Assembly: GCA_903911225.1 (NCBI GenBank)
Contig: CAIWCT010000009.1
Coordinates: forward strand, 1-42,717
DNA from: an uncultured delta proteobacterium
GTDB taxonomy: Bacteria > Desulfobacterota > WTBG01 > CAIYCZ01 > CAIRTM01
Direction of reading: 5' to 3'
DNA length: 42,717 bases
This document shows positions 8,875-17,905 of the stretch, piece after piece; the first letter of the stretch is position 1, and every line of letters starts with the position of its first letter. A program made the translations under genes and the position numbers. A model generated the notes under the pieces. The model saw nothing but the letters and a program-made list of their open reading frames with translations. It did not search any database and was not told where the DNA came from.

Positions 8875-10863
8875 TTAGATATCTTCTGGTATTGTCCTGC
8901 TTTCTCCGTATTGTAAAATATGATTGATGCGTATCCCTATACCCAGCAAAATCCAGAACACGGGCGCTACAGAAACAACGCTGTCATTAAAAAAACCGGT
9001 AACAAGATAGCCGGTAACCGCGGCAAATATGGCCAGGCCGAAAGAAAAGCAGCTTGTGCTGCCTGTATATCTAAAATAGATGCCCATGCTTGATAGTATA
9101 TACATGCTAAATATTAGCAGTATGCAGAGCAGCGACAGCACCCCCGAGTTCAGTGCCACCTGCACGAACATGTTATGCGGTTTATCAACAAACATGTTCA
9201 GAGTGCTATAACTGATCAGTTTGCCGATATAGTCATCCTGTGGAAAAATCATGGCAAAGGTATCCGGCCCATACCCGAGAAGCAAAGCGTTTTTTACTAA
9301 TGGCAGGGCTCGTGACCAGATATAGCCTCGTGATGAGCCCAGGGCTTCCATGCCGCCAAATCCCCATTTCGCAGGGGTCTTGACATCTACAACTGCTTCT
9401 CGATGGTTGAGAAGCTTGAACCCGCTATCGGTAATAGCCAAATAAAACTTAAGCGGCTTCTGCCAGCCATGCTCTTTTTTAACCAGCTTTATGAGCCGGG
9501 TATTGTTGAGTTGTTCAAAGCCAACGGTAAAATCTTTATACCTCGTATCAATAAAGGTTTTTGCAGCGCCCTCATTCACTAACACCAGATATGCCCCCTC
9601 GGTGTCTTTAAAAAAAAGCTGATTATCGGCACAAGAAATAAGCAGTTTCTGGGTGGAAAATGAAACTACTGCAGTAGCGCCATGTATCTGGACATCTTTT
9701 AAATCCGTATTCAGTGCTTTTGTCGAAGCCGCACTCTGTATCTCCTTCACTAAATACTTTAATTGTGCGGTAATTTTTCCGGGAAGAGCACTGTTTAAAA
9801 TGAAAAAAATTACCAGCATAAGCAGCGCCCCGGCCAGCACGCTTTTCCATTTTCTTATAATAGCATGACGATAAGTCACGGAAATTACAGCAAGCCCAAC
9901 AATGCTTCCCGTGATGCCCGCGCGCGAGCGGCAGCCCAGGAGGGTTACAAACAGTAAGCAGCTCAATGCCAGTGCCCCTGGCCTGGCGTAATTGTTGTGC
10001 AGGCCTATCAGCAAAACCAGCGAAATGGGGAAAAGCATAGCCATATAGCTGCCGACATAATTGCCATGGCCGAGCGTTGCGTAGAGTGTCCCCGGCGGAT
10101 AAATGTTTTTTATTTTGTACAGCGCTGCGGCGGCAGAGTTTTCCAGGAAAACTGATTGCAGTATGTCTACATTACATAATTGCAGGAGGCCTATAGTTCC
10201 AATGAGCGCCGAGGAAATAATCAATGCATAAAAAACAGTCTTTATTTGCTGCTCACCTCCTGCCATGTTTATTGCCAAAAAGCATACGGCCATATAGGAG
10301 AGCAGCACAGGCAGCCCTTCATGCCGGCCCAGAAACCCGACTAATGATATGTCATTATAGTTTGAAAACAAGGTGGAAAGAATCGCCAGTATGCAGTATG
10401 CACACATCGGTATGTAGACATACGTCTTCAATATTTTTTGTTTGCTTTGGAATGTGTAAGCCAGAAAAAAAACAAGGCCCATTACGGCGGCAGCAACAAG
10501 GCAAATCATTTTATAGTAAGAGAAAAAATCAAGGGCCACCCCGGCATGGAAAAAATATTTTACAAAATCATTATTAATGGGCTCTATTTTCAGATACAGT
10601 ATCAATGGCAGCGCAGCTATCACAAAAATGATCATGGCCATATACAAGCATTCCATAATGCTCAACGGGTACGCCTTGTTTTTTTGTGTGTGCACCAGCT
10701 TTTCTCCCTTGAGAAAACGAGCCAAAGCATTTTTCTTTTTTTTGTAACCATCCGCACTGGCGAGCTTTTGCGTAAAGCTTAAAGCAGACAGGCATGGAAT
10801 GCAAGCAGCATATGATAGGCAAAGCGCTGAATGTTTTGCGTGTTTTCTCTTGAAAAACTTCAC
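8875..10863 (-). CDS. O-antigen ligase / polymerase-like membrane protein (Wzy_C superfamily)
   Basis: A 662-residue multispan membrane protein with around a dozen hydrophobic helices. Family marks are FLGRHEGLPVLLSY near residue 180, SRAGITGSIVGL, and the large periplasmic loop ending YGPDTFAMIFPQDD...DKPHNMF, where WaaL/Wzy proteins bind lipid-linked glycans. The loop carries an extra ~110-residue segment with no helices. The start codon is GTG at 10863 with no clear ribosome site; an internal ATG near the first helix is possible. It is divergent from the sugar transferase operon and shares its upstream region of about 96 bases. It would join or polymerise repeat units on the periplasmic side. 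Ligase versus polymerase cannot be told by eye. Confidence 0.82.
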   Translation of the reverse strand: MKFFKRKHAKHSALCLSYAACIPCLSALSFTQKLASADGYKKKKNALARFLKGEKLVHTQKNKAYPLSIMECLYMAMIIFVIAALPLILYLKIEPINNDFVKYFFHAGVALDFFSYYKMICLVAAAVMGLVFFLAYTFQSKQKILKTYVYIPMCAYCILAILSTLFSNYNDISLVGFLGRHEGLPVLLSYMAVCFLAINMAGGEQQIKTVFYALIISSALIGTIGLLQLCNVDILQSVFLENSAAAALYKIKNIYPPGTLYATLGHGNYVGSYMAMLFPISLVLLIGLHNNYARPGALALSCLLFVTLLGCRSRAGITGSIVGLAVISVTYRHAIIRKWKSVLAGALLMLVIFFILNSALPGKITAQLKYLVKEIQSAASTKALNTDLKDVQIHGATAVVSFSTQKLLISCADNQLFFKDTEGAYLVLVNEGAAKTFIDTRYKDFTVGFEQLNNTRLIKLVKKEHGWQKPLKFYLAITDSGFKLLNHREAVVDVKTPAKWGFGGMEALGSSRGYIWSRALPLVKNALLLGYGPDTFAMIFPQDDYIGKLISYSTLNMFVDKPHNMFVQVALNSGVLSLLCILLIFSMYILSSMGIYFRYTGSTSCFSFGLAIFAAVTGYLVTGFFNDSVVSVAPVFWILLGIGIRINHILQYGESRTIPEDI

Positions 10864-10959
10864 AAAAAAAAGGACAATGATTTTTCTGAAATGCAGCTTC
10901 GCAGGCGATTATTTAAACCGGCAATTTGTCAATGCATATACGCAAGAGGGGGCAGGTAA

Positions 10960-11553
10960 GTGTTCAAACAGAAAAATCGCAGCATGGATTTAATTGTGGC
11001 CCTTTCTGCATGCTGCTTGTTTTCCCCCGTTATCCTGCTGGTTGGCCTGATCCTTTTTGCGCGTTACGGAAACCCCGTTTTTTACCGCGAAAAGCGCAGC
11101 GGTCTTCACGGCAAACCGTTTACCCTGTATAAATTCAAAACGCTGCACAGGGAAGTATGCAGCGTTTCCAGCTCACAGGATATGGCCAACAGAATCAACA
11201 AAAACGACACGCCCCAAACATGCTGCGGGCGCTTGTGCGGCCTGTTAAGGAAATACAGCATTGATGAGCTTCCGCAACTCTGGAATATTTTAATTGGAGA
11301 CATGGCGGTGGTTGGGCCGCGACCAATGCCATTTGAAGAATTGCAGCATCGTTTTGGCCATGATGCCGCAAAGATTTTATCTGTGCGGCCGGGTCTAACA
11401 GGCCTGTGGCAAGTCAGCGGCCGCAATGATCTGAGCCCTGAAGACAGGCGCAGGCTGGAGCTGCTGTATGTCCAGAATCAGAGCGCTGCGCTGGACATAC
11501 GGATTTTGCTGAAAACAGTGGAGGCCGTTTTGTCAGGCCGCGGTGCATATTGA
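10960..11553 (+). CDS. priming glycosyl-1-phosphate transferase (bacterial sugar transferase)
   Basis: A 197-residue protein of the short PglC/WcaJ-C type: one N-terminal hydrophobic helix (LIVALSACCLFSPVILLVGLI), then YREKRSG, YKFKTL, IDELPQLWNILIGDM, VGPRPMPFEE and RPGLTGLWQVSGRND. These are the signature motifs of undecaprenyl-phosphate sugar-1-phosphate transferases, which load the first sugar on the lipid carrier at the inner face of the membrane. The start is GTG at 10960 behind GGGGGCAGG. It is the first gene of a run of six plus-strand genes with short gaps or overlaps, so it starts repeat-unit synthesis. The sugar is not predictable. Confidence 0.92.
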   Translation: MFKQKNRSMDLIVALSACCLFSPVILLVGLILFARYGNPVFYREKRSGLHGKPFTLYKFKTLHREVCSVSSSQDMANRINKNDTPQTCCGRLCGLLRKYSIDELPQLWNILIGDMAVVGPRPMPFEELQHRFGHDAAKILSVRPGLTGLWQVSGRNDLSPEDRRRLELLYVQNQSAALDIRILLKTVEAVLSGRGAY

Positions 11554-11564
11554 GGCCGACTGGC

Positions 11565-12767
11565 ATGAAAATTCTCCACCTGCTGAAATGGCTGTCACCC
11601 GGATTGAATTCTGGGGGTAAAATCAGGTCCTGCGAGCTTGGGAAAATACTGGCCTCTTTTGCCGACGTTGATGCCATCGGTTTTTCGCCGGATCATGAGC
11701 CTTTCGAAGCAACCGGGCGGGATGTGCTGCCGTATCGAAATTTATTTCCTATACCACTGACAAGGTCCATTTTCGATTTCACCTGCTGCATAACAGGTGT
11801 GCTCAAGGGCCGTTCGCTGCGCTCCTCTCGTTTTTACGACCGCTACTACCGCAGGACACTGGAGCAGGTGCTGACGCAAAACCACTACGATGCCATTCAG
11901 GTTGAAGAACTGCCCATGATGAGCATGCTTGTGCCTCTCGGGCTGAAACAGCCGATAGTCTATAGCGCTCATAATGTAGAATCGGAATTATCTGAAGGCA
12001 TCTTTAAAAACAGCAGTATTTTTTTGCGGCTGCTGGCGGCGATGGAAAAAAGGCTTACGCAATGCGAAGAGGCCGCTGCGCTGCAGGCTGCCCGATTCTG
12101 TTTTGCAGTTTCCGATAATGATAAAAAGAAATTCCTGCAGCTCTGTGGCAGCAGCGCCCCGCCGATTCACGTCATCCCGAACTGTGCGTGCGACAGATTT
12201 CGGCCATCATCTGCAGCGCTGCCTAAAAAGGAAATTATTGCAACCGGCTGCTTTGGCTGGCGCCCCAATGCTCAGGGCATCCGGTGGTTTGCCGAGCAGG
12301 TAGTGCCTTATCTGAAAAAGAGTTTGCCCGGCCACTGCGTGCGCATTGTGGGCAGCGACATTGGCGGGCATCTTGCCCGCAGGCTCGACCGCAGCGGCTG
12401 CTCGGTCAGCCGGGATGTTCCGGACATTCTTCCCTTTTTTCAGGAAGCCAGCGTGCTGGCTGTGCCGCTGCATGTGGGCGGGGGCACACGGATTAAAATC
12501 ATAGAAGCCTGGGCAGCAGGGTTGCCGGTGGTTTCCACTTTTGCGGGCGCAGACGGCCTGGAGTATAACCCCGGTTCCGATATCTTAATTGCCGACAGCC
12601 CTGAATATTTTGCTGCTCTGGTGCACAAGGTCGCAACAGATGACACTGTGTACAAAATATTAAGAATAGGCGGTTTAAAAAGAGCTGAAAAGCTCAGATG
12701 GTCACAGCTGAGAACAAAAATTGAAACTGTCTATGACAAAGCATTAATAAATACGAAGGGTTTGTGA
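11565..12767 (+). CDS. glycosyltransferase family 4 (GT-B fold)
   Basis: A 400-residue GT-B enzyme. The ATG at 11565 (MKILHLLKWL) is preferred over an upstream TTG at 11550 because GAGG lies nine bases before it, inside the stop region of the preceding gene. The N-terminal acceptor half includes AHNVESELSEG. The C-terminal donor half has GCFGWRPNAQGIRWF, VPLHVGGGTRIKIIEAWAAG and PVVSTFAGADGLE, the usual GT4 nucleotide-sugar site with the E of KIIEA. It adds a sugar to the carrier-linked oligosaccharide in the cytoplasm. The sugars are unknown. Confidence 0.88.
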   Translation: MKILHLLKWLSPGLNSGGKIRSCELGKILASFADVDAIGFSPDHEPFEATGRDVLPYRNLFPIPLTRSIFDFTCCITGVLKGRSLRSSRFYDRYYRRTLEQVLTQNHYDAIQVEELPMMSMLVPLGLKQPIVYSAHNVESELSEGIFKNSSIFLRLLAAMEKRLTQCEEAAALQAARFCFAVSDNDKKKFLQLCGSSAPPIHVIPNCACDRFRPSSAALPKKEIIATGCFGWRPNAQGIRWFAEQVVPYLKKSLPGHCVRIVGSDIGGHLARRLDRSGCSVSRDVPDILPFFQEASVLAVPLHVGGGTRIKIIEAWAAGLPVVSTFAGADGLEYNPGSDILIADSPEYFAALVHKVATDDTVYKILRIGGLKRAEKLRWSQLRTKIETVYDKALINTKGL

Positions 12768-12872
12768 TCGGAATGTGCTGTTTGCCCCAGCCTTGCAGGC
12801 GGGTGAGCCTCACATGCGGATCGCCCCGTTTTGCGGCCTTTAGATAAAAGCTTTTGCACAAATGAGCCCACC

Positions 12873-14009
12873 ATGCGAATAGCCGTAAATACGCGCTCTC
12901 TAATCAATAATAAAATTGACGGTATAGGCAGGGTTACCCGTGAGGTATTCAGTGATATGACCCGCCGGCATCCGGAGCATGAATTTATTTTTATTTTCGA
13001 CAGGCCCTTTCCCCGGGAGTTCATTTTTGCAGATAACATTACACCGGTGGTTACGGCGCTTCCCGCCCGGCATCCCATTTTGTGGTATCTCTGGTTTGAA
13101 TATGCCGTGCCCCGGCTGCTAAAAAAACACCGCGCTGATATTTTTGTGTCACCCGACGGCTTTTTGCCGCTGGCAGGTCACCTGCCTTCAGTTGCCGTGA
13201 TGCACGATATTAATTTTTATCATTATCCAAAAAATCTGCCCCGTGTGTTCAGCCTGTATTACAATTATTTTTTTCCTAAATACGCGCTGAAAGCTTCCCG
13301 CATTGCAACCGTTTCAAACTTCTCCAAGCACAACATTATGGAGGCGTACGGCCTGCCGTCGGAGAAAATTGATGTCATCGGCTGTGGCGCGGGCAGCATT
13401 TTTAAGCCATTGGAGGATGGGCCGCAGCATGCCGTACGCCGGATATTCACCGCCGGTAGGCCCTATTTTCTCTATGTCGGGTCACTGCATCCGCGAAAAA
13501 ATATCACCGGGCTGTTGCATGCCTTTGATGCATTTAAAAACGCCTATGATTCAGACATTGCCCTGGTCCTGGCCGGGCCTGCCATGTTCAAAACAGGCGA
13601 TATCCAGCATGCCTATGCCCAGATGAAACACCAGGCCGATGTTGTCTTCACCGGGCCGGTCAGCGAGGAACATCTGGCCGGGCTGTATGGAGCCGCACTT
13701 GCTTTGACTTTTGTTCCTGTTTTTGAAGGGTTTGGCCTTCCCATCATCGAAGCAATGAACTGCCATGTGCCGGTAATTGCCTCTAATCGGACGTCAATGC
13801 CGGAAGTGTGCGATACTGCGGCTCTGCTTGTAAACCCCGAATCTCTTAGTGAGATTGTCACGGCAATGGCAGCGCTGGCGTTTAATGCAAACCTGCGCGC
13901 CATATTGATAGAGGCGGGCAGAGCGCGGGCGCAACACTTTAGCTGGCAGAAAACATCCGTGCTGCTGTGGAACTGCATCCATAAGGTGCTTGAGTCAAAC
14001 CATGCTTGA
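12873..14009 (+). CDS. glycosyltransferase family 4 (GT-B fold), mannosyltransferase-like
   Basis: A 378-residue protein starting at the ATG at 12873 (MRIAVNTRSLINNKIDGIGR); the longer TTG frame adds a poor N-terminus. Motifs: VMHDINFYHYP and VSNFSKHNI in the first half; YVGSLHPRKNITGLL, FVPVFEGFGLPIIEAM and PVIASNRTSMPEV in the second. This resembles mannosyl- and rhamnosyltransferases of the GT4 family. The EX7E motif is seen as EGFGLPIIE. The gap of about 105 bases before it is the longest in the operon. Confidence 0.9.
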   Translation: MRIAVNTRSLINNKIDGIGRVTREVFSDMTRRHPEHEFIFIFDRPFPREFIFADNITPVVTALPARHPILWYLWFEYAVPRLLKKHRADIFVSPDGFLPLAGHLPSVAVMHDINFYHYPKNLPRVFSLYYNYFFPKYALKASRIATVSNFSKHNIMEAYGLPSEKIDVIGCGAGSIFKPLEDGPQHAVRRIFTAGRPYFLYVGSLHPRKNITGLLHAFDAFKNAYDSDIALVLAGPAMFKTGDIQHAYAQMKHQADVVFTGPVSEEHLAGLYGAALALTFVPVFEGFGLPIIEAMNCHVPVIASNRTSMPEVCDTAALLVNPESLSEIVTAMAALAFNANLRAILIEAGRARAQHFSWQKTSVLLWNCIHKVLESNHA

Positions 14010-15195
14010 AATAGTATTGTGGTCAATGATTATTGTGATTCTGTATTCCTATATAGGCTATGGGATCGCTCTGTTTTTATATGGCAGGCTGGCCGCCGTC
14101 CCTGAGAGTTCAGAAGAAGGGGCTACCAGCAACTGCTGCGAACCGCATGTATGTCTTTTGGTGGCATCATATAATGAAGGGCCATGGATTGAAAAAAAAA
14201 TCCGCAACTGTCTGCAGCTGGATTATCCGCCGGAAAAGCTCAGCATATGCTGGGTCACCGACGGCTCCGATGACAATTCGGTCAGCCTGCTGCAAGGCCA
14301 TCCCCGGATTCTGCATCTTCATCAACCCGAGCGCATGGGTAAAATTGCAGCCGTCAACAGGGGCATGGCATATATTGATGCCGAGATCGTTATTTTTTCA
14401 GATGCTAATTCAATGCTTGCGCCTCAGTCAGTCAGGAGCATACTAGGCCATTTTCAAAACCCGCATGTGGGCTGCGTAGCCGGAGAAAAAAGAATTCATG
14501 CCCAAGGCCAGGATGAAGCGGCAGCTTCAGGTGAAGGCCTGTACTGGCGTTACGAATCATGGATAAAAAAACAGGAGTCACGGATTGGTTCCTGCGTAGG
14601 TGCGGCAGGTGAATTGTTTGCCATTCGGCGCAGCCTTTTTAATGATGTAGAAGAAGATACGCTGATTGAGGATTTTGTTATTTCCATGCGTATTGCCATG
14701 CGCGGCTATACAATCGATTACTGCCCGCAGGCATATACGTCCGAATCCGCATCAGCCACTATTGCCGAAGAATTCAAGCGGAAAACAAGGATTGCGGCGG
14801 GTAATTTTCAATCTCTGGTACGAATCCCCCAACTGCTGAACCCTGTTCGACATGGACTGCTGGCCGTGCAGTACATTTCACACAAATTTTTACGTTCTTT
14901 TATCATACCGTTTCTGCTGCCGGCATTGCTGCCGATCAACTTCTCACTGCTGCGCCAAAGCACTTTTTTGCCTCAGTATGTCTATGATGGTCTGCTGGGG
15001 CTCCAGATCCTTTTTTATGGCCTTGCCCTTATTGGTAAAATTTTTGAAAACCGCAGAGTGTCATCGCGGTTCTTTTTTATTGCTTATTATGTGGTTATGA
15101 TGAATGTGGCAAGCATTGTCGGCTGTTATCGCTATGCAGCCGGGAAGCAGTCGGTGAAATGGGAAAAAGCGCTCAGGAAAGACGGCTCATGTTAA
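14002..15195 (+). CDS. membrane glycosyltransferase family 2 (processive type)
   Basis: A 397-residue protein with one N-terminal helix, a GT-A domain and C-terminal membrane helices. Motifs: VASYNEGPWIEKKI, CWVTDGSDDNS, a DxN-type metal site in FSDANSML, VGAAGELFAIRR, and TLIEDFVISMRI with the catalytic Asp of the ED motif. The layout matches BcsA/NodC-like GT2 enzymes, though the usual QxxRW is replaced by KRKTRIAAG, so it may add a single sugar. The start ATG at 14002 overlaps the previous stop by 8 bases, implying translational coupling. Confidence 0.87.
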   Translation: MLEIVLWSMIIVILYSYIGYGIALFLYGRLAAVPESSEEGATSNCCEPHVCLLVASYNEGPWIEKKIRNCLQLDYPPEKLSICWVTDGSDDNSVSLLQGHPRILHLHQPERMGKIAAVNRGMAYIDAEIVIFSDANSMLAPQSVRSILGHFQNPHVGCVAGEKRIHAQGQDEAAASGEGLYWRYESWIKKQESRIGSCVGAAGELFAIRRSLFNDVEEDTLIEDFVISMRIAMRGYTIDYCPQAYTSESASATIAEEFKRKTRIAAGNFQSLVRIPQLLNPVRHGLLAVQYISHKFLRSFIIPFLLPALLPINFSLLRQSTFLPQYVYDGLLGLQILFYGLALIGKIFENRRVSSRFFFIAYYVVMMNVASIVGCYRYAAGKQSVKWEKALRKDGSC

Positions 15196-16508
15196 ATAAA
15201 AAATGCATGGCAACACAGCCCGGCAGTTATATTTCAGGTGGGCTGTACATCGTATTTATTTTGTCTGCTTTAGCCCTGGAAGTAGAGATGTTCAGATTGC
15301 CCGTTTTCCCTTTTACTCAGAATCTGTCAACAGCTGTTGCGGCTATGACTCTGGGGATGATCGTGCCTTTTTTCTTCCCCTCTGATTTTTTTGATTATGT
15401 CAAAACAAACCGTTTGTTTTTACTGCTAGCCGGAATCTTTCTTGTCTCCGGCTTTTTTTCAGCAATATATTCGCCCTTTTCAAAAGCATATGCAGTCAAG
15501 GGACTCGTGCGGTACGTATATATTATCGGGGCATCGTTTGTGCTTGTTTTTTTATGCTGGATTAACCCCAGATTAAGTCTGTTTTTTTTAAAAACCGTTG
15601 CCTGTATAACAGTAATTCTGGGAGTCATTTCCATTATTGAAGCAAACAATGCCTATGTGGCAACAGGGCTCGCAGATTTTTTCAGACATGGCCAGTATGA
15701 AATGATTCAGGGGCGTTTCAGGCCGTCTGCGACTGTGCTCCATCCCAATATACTGGGATGTTTGATGTCCATAGGCGTACTCATTCTTGTCTGCCTGAAA
15801 GTGTACGGACACATTGGCCGCAGCTTGTTTTTTTTGTCGATCAGCATACTTGGCGTGAGCATAGCCTTTGCAAGCTCCCGCAATTCAATTTTAGTGCTGA
15901 CAGTGCCCCTGTTCTTCCTGCTGTTTAACCGCAAAACTATGAAAACATTACTCATGGCACTTCTTGTCATAGCGGCATGCATAACTGTCAATCCCGCTTC
16001 AACAGCACGATTCTTTGAGCTTGGCACTACTATTGAGACACAAAGCACCTCCGCTACAAGCGAATACCATTTTGTTAAAACCCGTTTGCTGCTGTGGAAA
16101 AGCGCCCTCATGATGTTGAGCGACCATCCAGCCCTGGGCATTGGGCCGGGCAGGTATAATGAAGCGCTGAAAGCCTATGCCCCCAATAATCTGCCTGAAG
16201 CCGAGATGTATAAAATTGATAAACAATTTCTAAACGCCCACAATGGCATGCTCAACCTGCTGGCTGAATTCGGCCTTGCCGGCGCACTGTCGGCAGCCCT
16301 TATCTTTTTGGTGCTGTTCGGCAATATTTTCACATTCTACCGCTTGCCTCCATTTCAGCCAGCCCATGCCATCATTCTTGGATTCTTGATATCATTTGTT
16401 TCCGATGCTTTTTTTTACAGTTTTTTTTATACGATTCTGTTTGTATCGATAGCGCTCATGTTCAGCAATAGAAAGTGCGCTCCCTTTTTAAATAATACTT
16501 CAGGATGA
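15189..16508 (+). CDS. O-antigen polymerase / ligase family membrane protein (second copy)
   Basis: A 439-residue multispan protein. The ATG at 15189 has AGGAAAG seven bases upstream and overlaps the preceding stop; an upstream in-frame ATG at 15159 lies deep inside the previous gene. Family marks include the cytoplasmic-end SSRNSILVL and the periplasmic loop GIGPGRYNEALKAY...NAHNGMLNLLAEFG, as in Wzy_C proteins. In this operon setting it is the likely Wzy polymerase. The larger divergent gene at 8875-10863 would then be the ligase or a second polymerase; that split of roles is inference. Confidence 0.85.
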   Translation: MLNKKCMATQPGSYISGGLYIVFILSALALEVEMFRLPVFPFTQNLSTAVAAMTLGMIVPFFFPSDFFDYVKTNRLFLLLAGIFLVSGFFSAIYSPFSKAYAVKGLVRYVYIIGASFVLVFLCWINPRLSLFFLKTVACITVILGVISIIEANNAYVATGLADFFRHGQYEMIQGRFRPSATVLHPNILGCLMSIGVLILVCLKVYGHIGRSLFFLSISILGVSIAFASSRNSILVLTVPLFFLLFNRKTMKTLLMALLVIAACITVNPASTARFFELGTTIETQSTSATSEYHFVKTRLLLWKSALMMLSDHPALGIGPGRYNEALKAYAPNNLPEAEMYKIDKQFLNAHNGMLNLLAEFGLAGALSAALIFLVLFGNIFTFYRLPPFQPAHAIILGFLISFVSDAFFYSFFYTILFVSIALMFSNRKCAPFLNNTSG

Positions 16509-17845
16509 TTGCGGCTTTCATACACGTGAAAAATTTTATTACAAAAAAAATTACGGGCCTCCTTTCAGATGCAAACTTGAGGGAAATGGCTGTCGGCAGC
16601 AGTTATGTGCTTAAAATTCAGCTGCTGGGCGTCGTGTCAACATATCTTTTTTTCCTTATTGTGTCCCGAAAATTCGGACCGGAAGCTGTCGGCATATTCA
16701 ATATTGCCTATACGCTGCTGTTTGTGCTGGTTATGCTGGCCAAGCTTGGTATGGATAATGCGCTGGTTGTATTTATAACCGCAGCAATAAAAGACGCACT
16801 GCCTGCAAAAGGTGCCTCCATATATTATGCATGCATGCGGCTTGTTATTGCCGTCGGGTTGGCCCTTGCGGTGCTCACCTATCTGGTTGCCCCTTTACTG
16901 GCGGAACTGTTTAAAAACGATCAGCTTCTTGTTCCCCTGCGGATAATGGCCTGCCTGCTTGTGCCCTTTCTTTTTTCCAATCTCACCGCTCATGCCCTGC
17001 GCGGCTTCGGGTATATTCGCGATTTTGCATTGTTCCAAAACTCTAATTATTTCCTGGTAGCGATCATACTAATCCTTGCAGGCCAGTCCTATATCCACAA
17101 TAACTATCTGCCTGAATATGCCTGGGCGGGAGCCGTTTGCCTTGGTTTTTTTATATCCCTGTATCTGGTCGCACGGCGCATTAAAGGATATCGATCCCGT
17201 GCTTTTTTCCACATTTCTTATCGAAAAATGTTGACGGTATCAATGCCCATGCTGCTGACAAGCTCAATGTTTACAATGCTGAGCTGGACAGATACGCTCT
17301 TTTTAGGCTACTACTGTCCGGAGTCGGATGTAGGCATTTACAATGTCGTTAAGAAAATTTCATTGCTCATCACGATCTCACTGTTTGCGGTTAATGCAAT
17401 AGCCGAAAAGCAGTTTGCACGCTTTTATGTTCAGCACGATACAGAGGCTTTAAAGCGGTTGGGGCTTCAAATTGCCTGGGTCAACACCTTGTGTGCTGCG
17501 CCCATATTCCTGGCGATAGCGCTGTTCCCCCTTTTTTTTATTAATTTTTTCGGCCCGGATTTTTCTGCAGGCAAGCTGTCGCTGATAATACTCTGCGTGA
17601 CGCAATTGTGCAGCGCCATCTGCGGATCGGTATTGAATCTGCTCAATATGGCCGGCCATGAACGCGTTGTGAGCCGCATCCTCACCGGGGCCACACTTGC
17701 AAACCTGGGCTTAAATATCTGGCTGATACCACTTCTGGGTATGCATGGCGCAGCCATCTCTTCGCTGGTGTCGACACTGGGCTGGGGCTTGGCGGGGTTA
17801 TATTATGTGAGAAAACATTTCAAATTCTGGATGCTGCCCTGTTAG
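16505..17845 (+). CDS. Wzx-type oligosaccharide flippase (MOP superfamily)
   Basis: A 446-residue protein of about 12-14 hydrophobic helices, starting at an ATGA overlap with the previous stop. The opening VGSSYVLKIQLLGVVSTYLFF and the mid-protein SWTDTLFLGYYCPESDVGIYN are characteristic of polysaccharide_synt flippases that move undecaprenyl-linked repeat units to the periplasm. It is the last gene of the polysaccharide operon and is followed two bases later by a strong hairpin terminator. Confidence 0.9.
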   Translation: MIAAFIHVKNFITKKITGLLSDANLREMAVGSSYVLKIQLLGVVSTYLFFLIVSRKFGPEAVGIFNIAYTLLFVLVMLAKLGMDNALVVFITAAIKDALPAKGASIYYACMRLVIAVGLALAVLTYLVAPLLAELFKNDQLLVPLRIMACLLVPFLFSNLTAHALRGFGYIRDFALFQNSNYFLVAIILILAGQSYIHNNYLPEYAWAGAVCLGFFISLYLVARRIKGYRSRAFFHISYRKMLTVSMPMLLTSSMFTMLSWTDTLFLGYYCPESDVGIYNVVKKISLLITISLFAVNAIAEKQFARFYVQHDTEALKRLGLQIAWVNTLCAAPIFLAIALFPLFFINFFGPDFSAGKLSLIILCVTQLCSAICGSVLNLLNMAGHERVVSRILTGATLANLGLNIWLIPLLGMHGAAISSLVSTLGWGLAGLYYVRKHFKFWMLPC

Positions 17846-17847
17846 CT

Positions 17848-17894
17848 TTTACCAAAAAAGCCCTGCAGATATGCTGCAGGGCTTTTTTGGTAAA
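17848..17894. terminator. bidirectional terminator between flippase and carboxyltransferase
   Basis: A perfect 21-bp stem (17848-17868 with 17874-17894, core AAAAAAGCCCTGCAG) with loop ATATG. The arm gives a T-tract on either strand, so it can end both the plus-strand polysaccharide operon and the minus-strand carboxyltransferase gene. Confidence 0.93.
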
Positions 17895-17905
17895 TTAAAA
17901 TTAAC

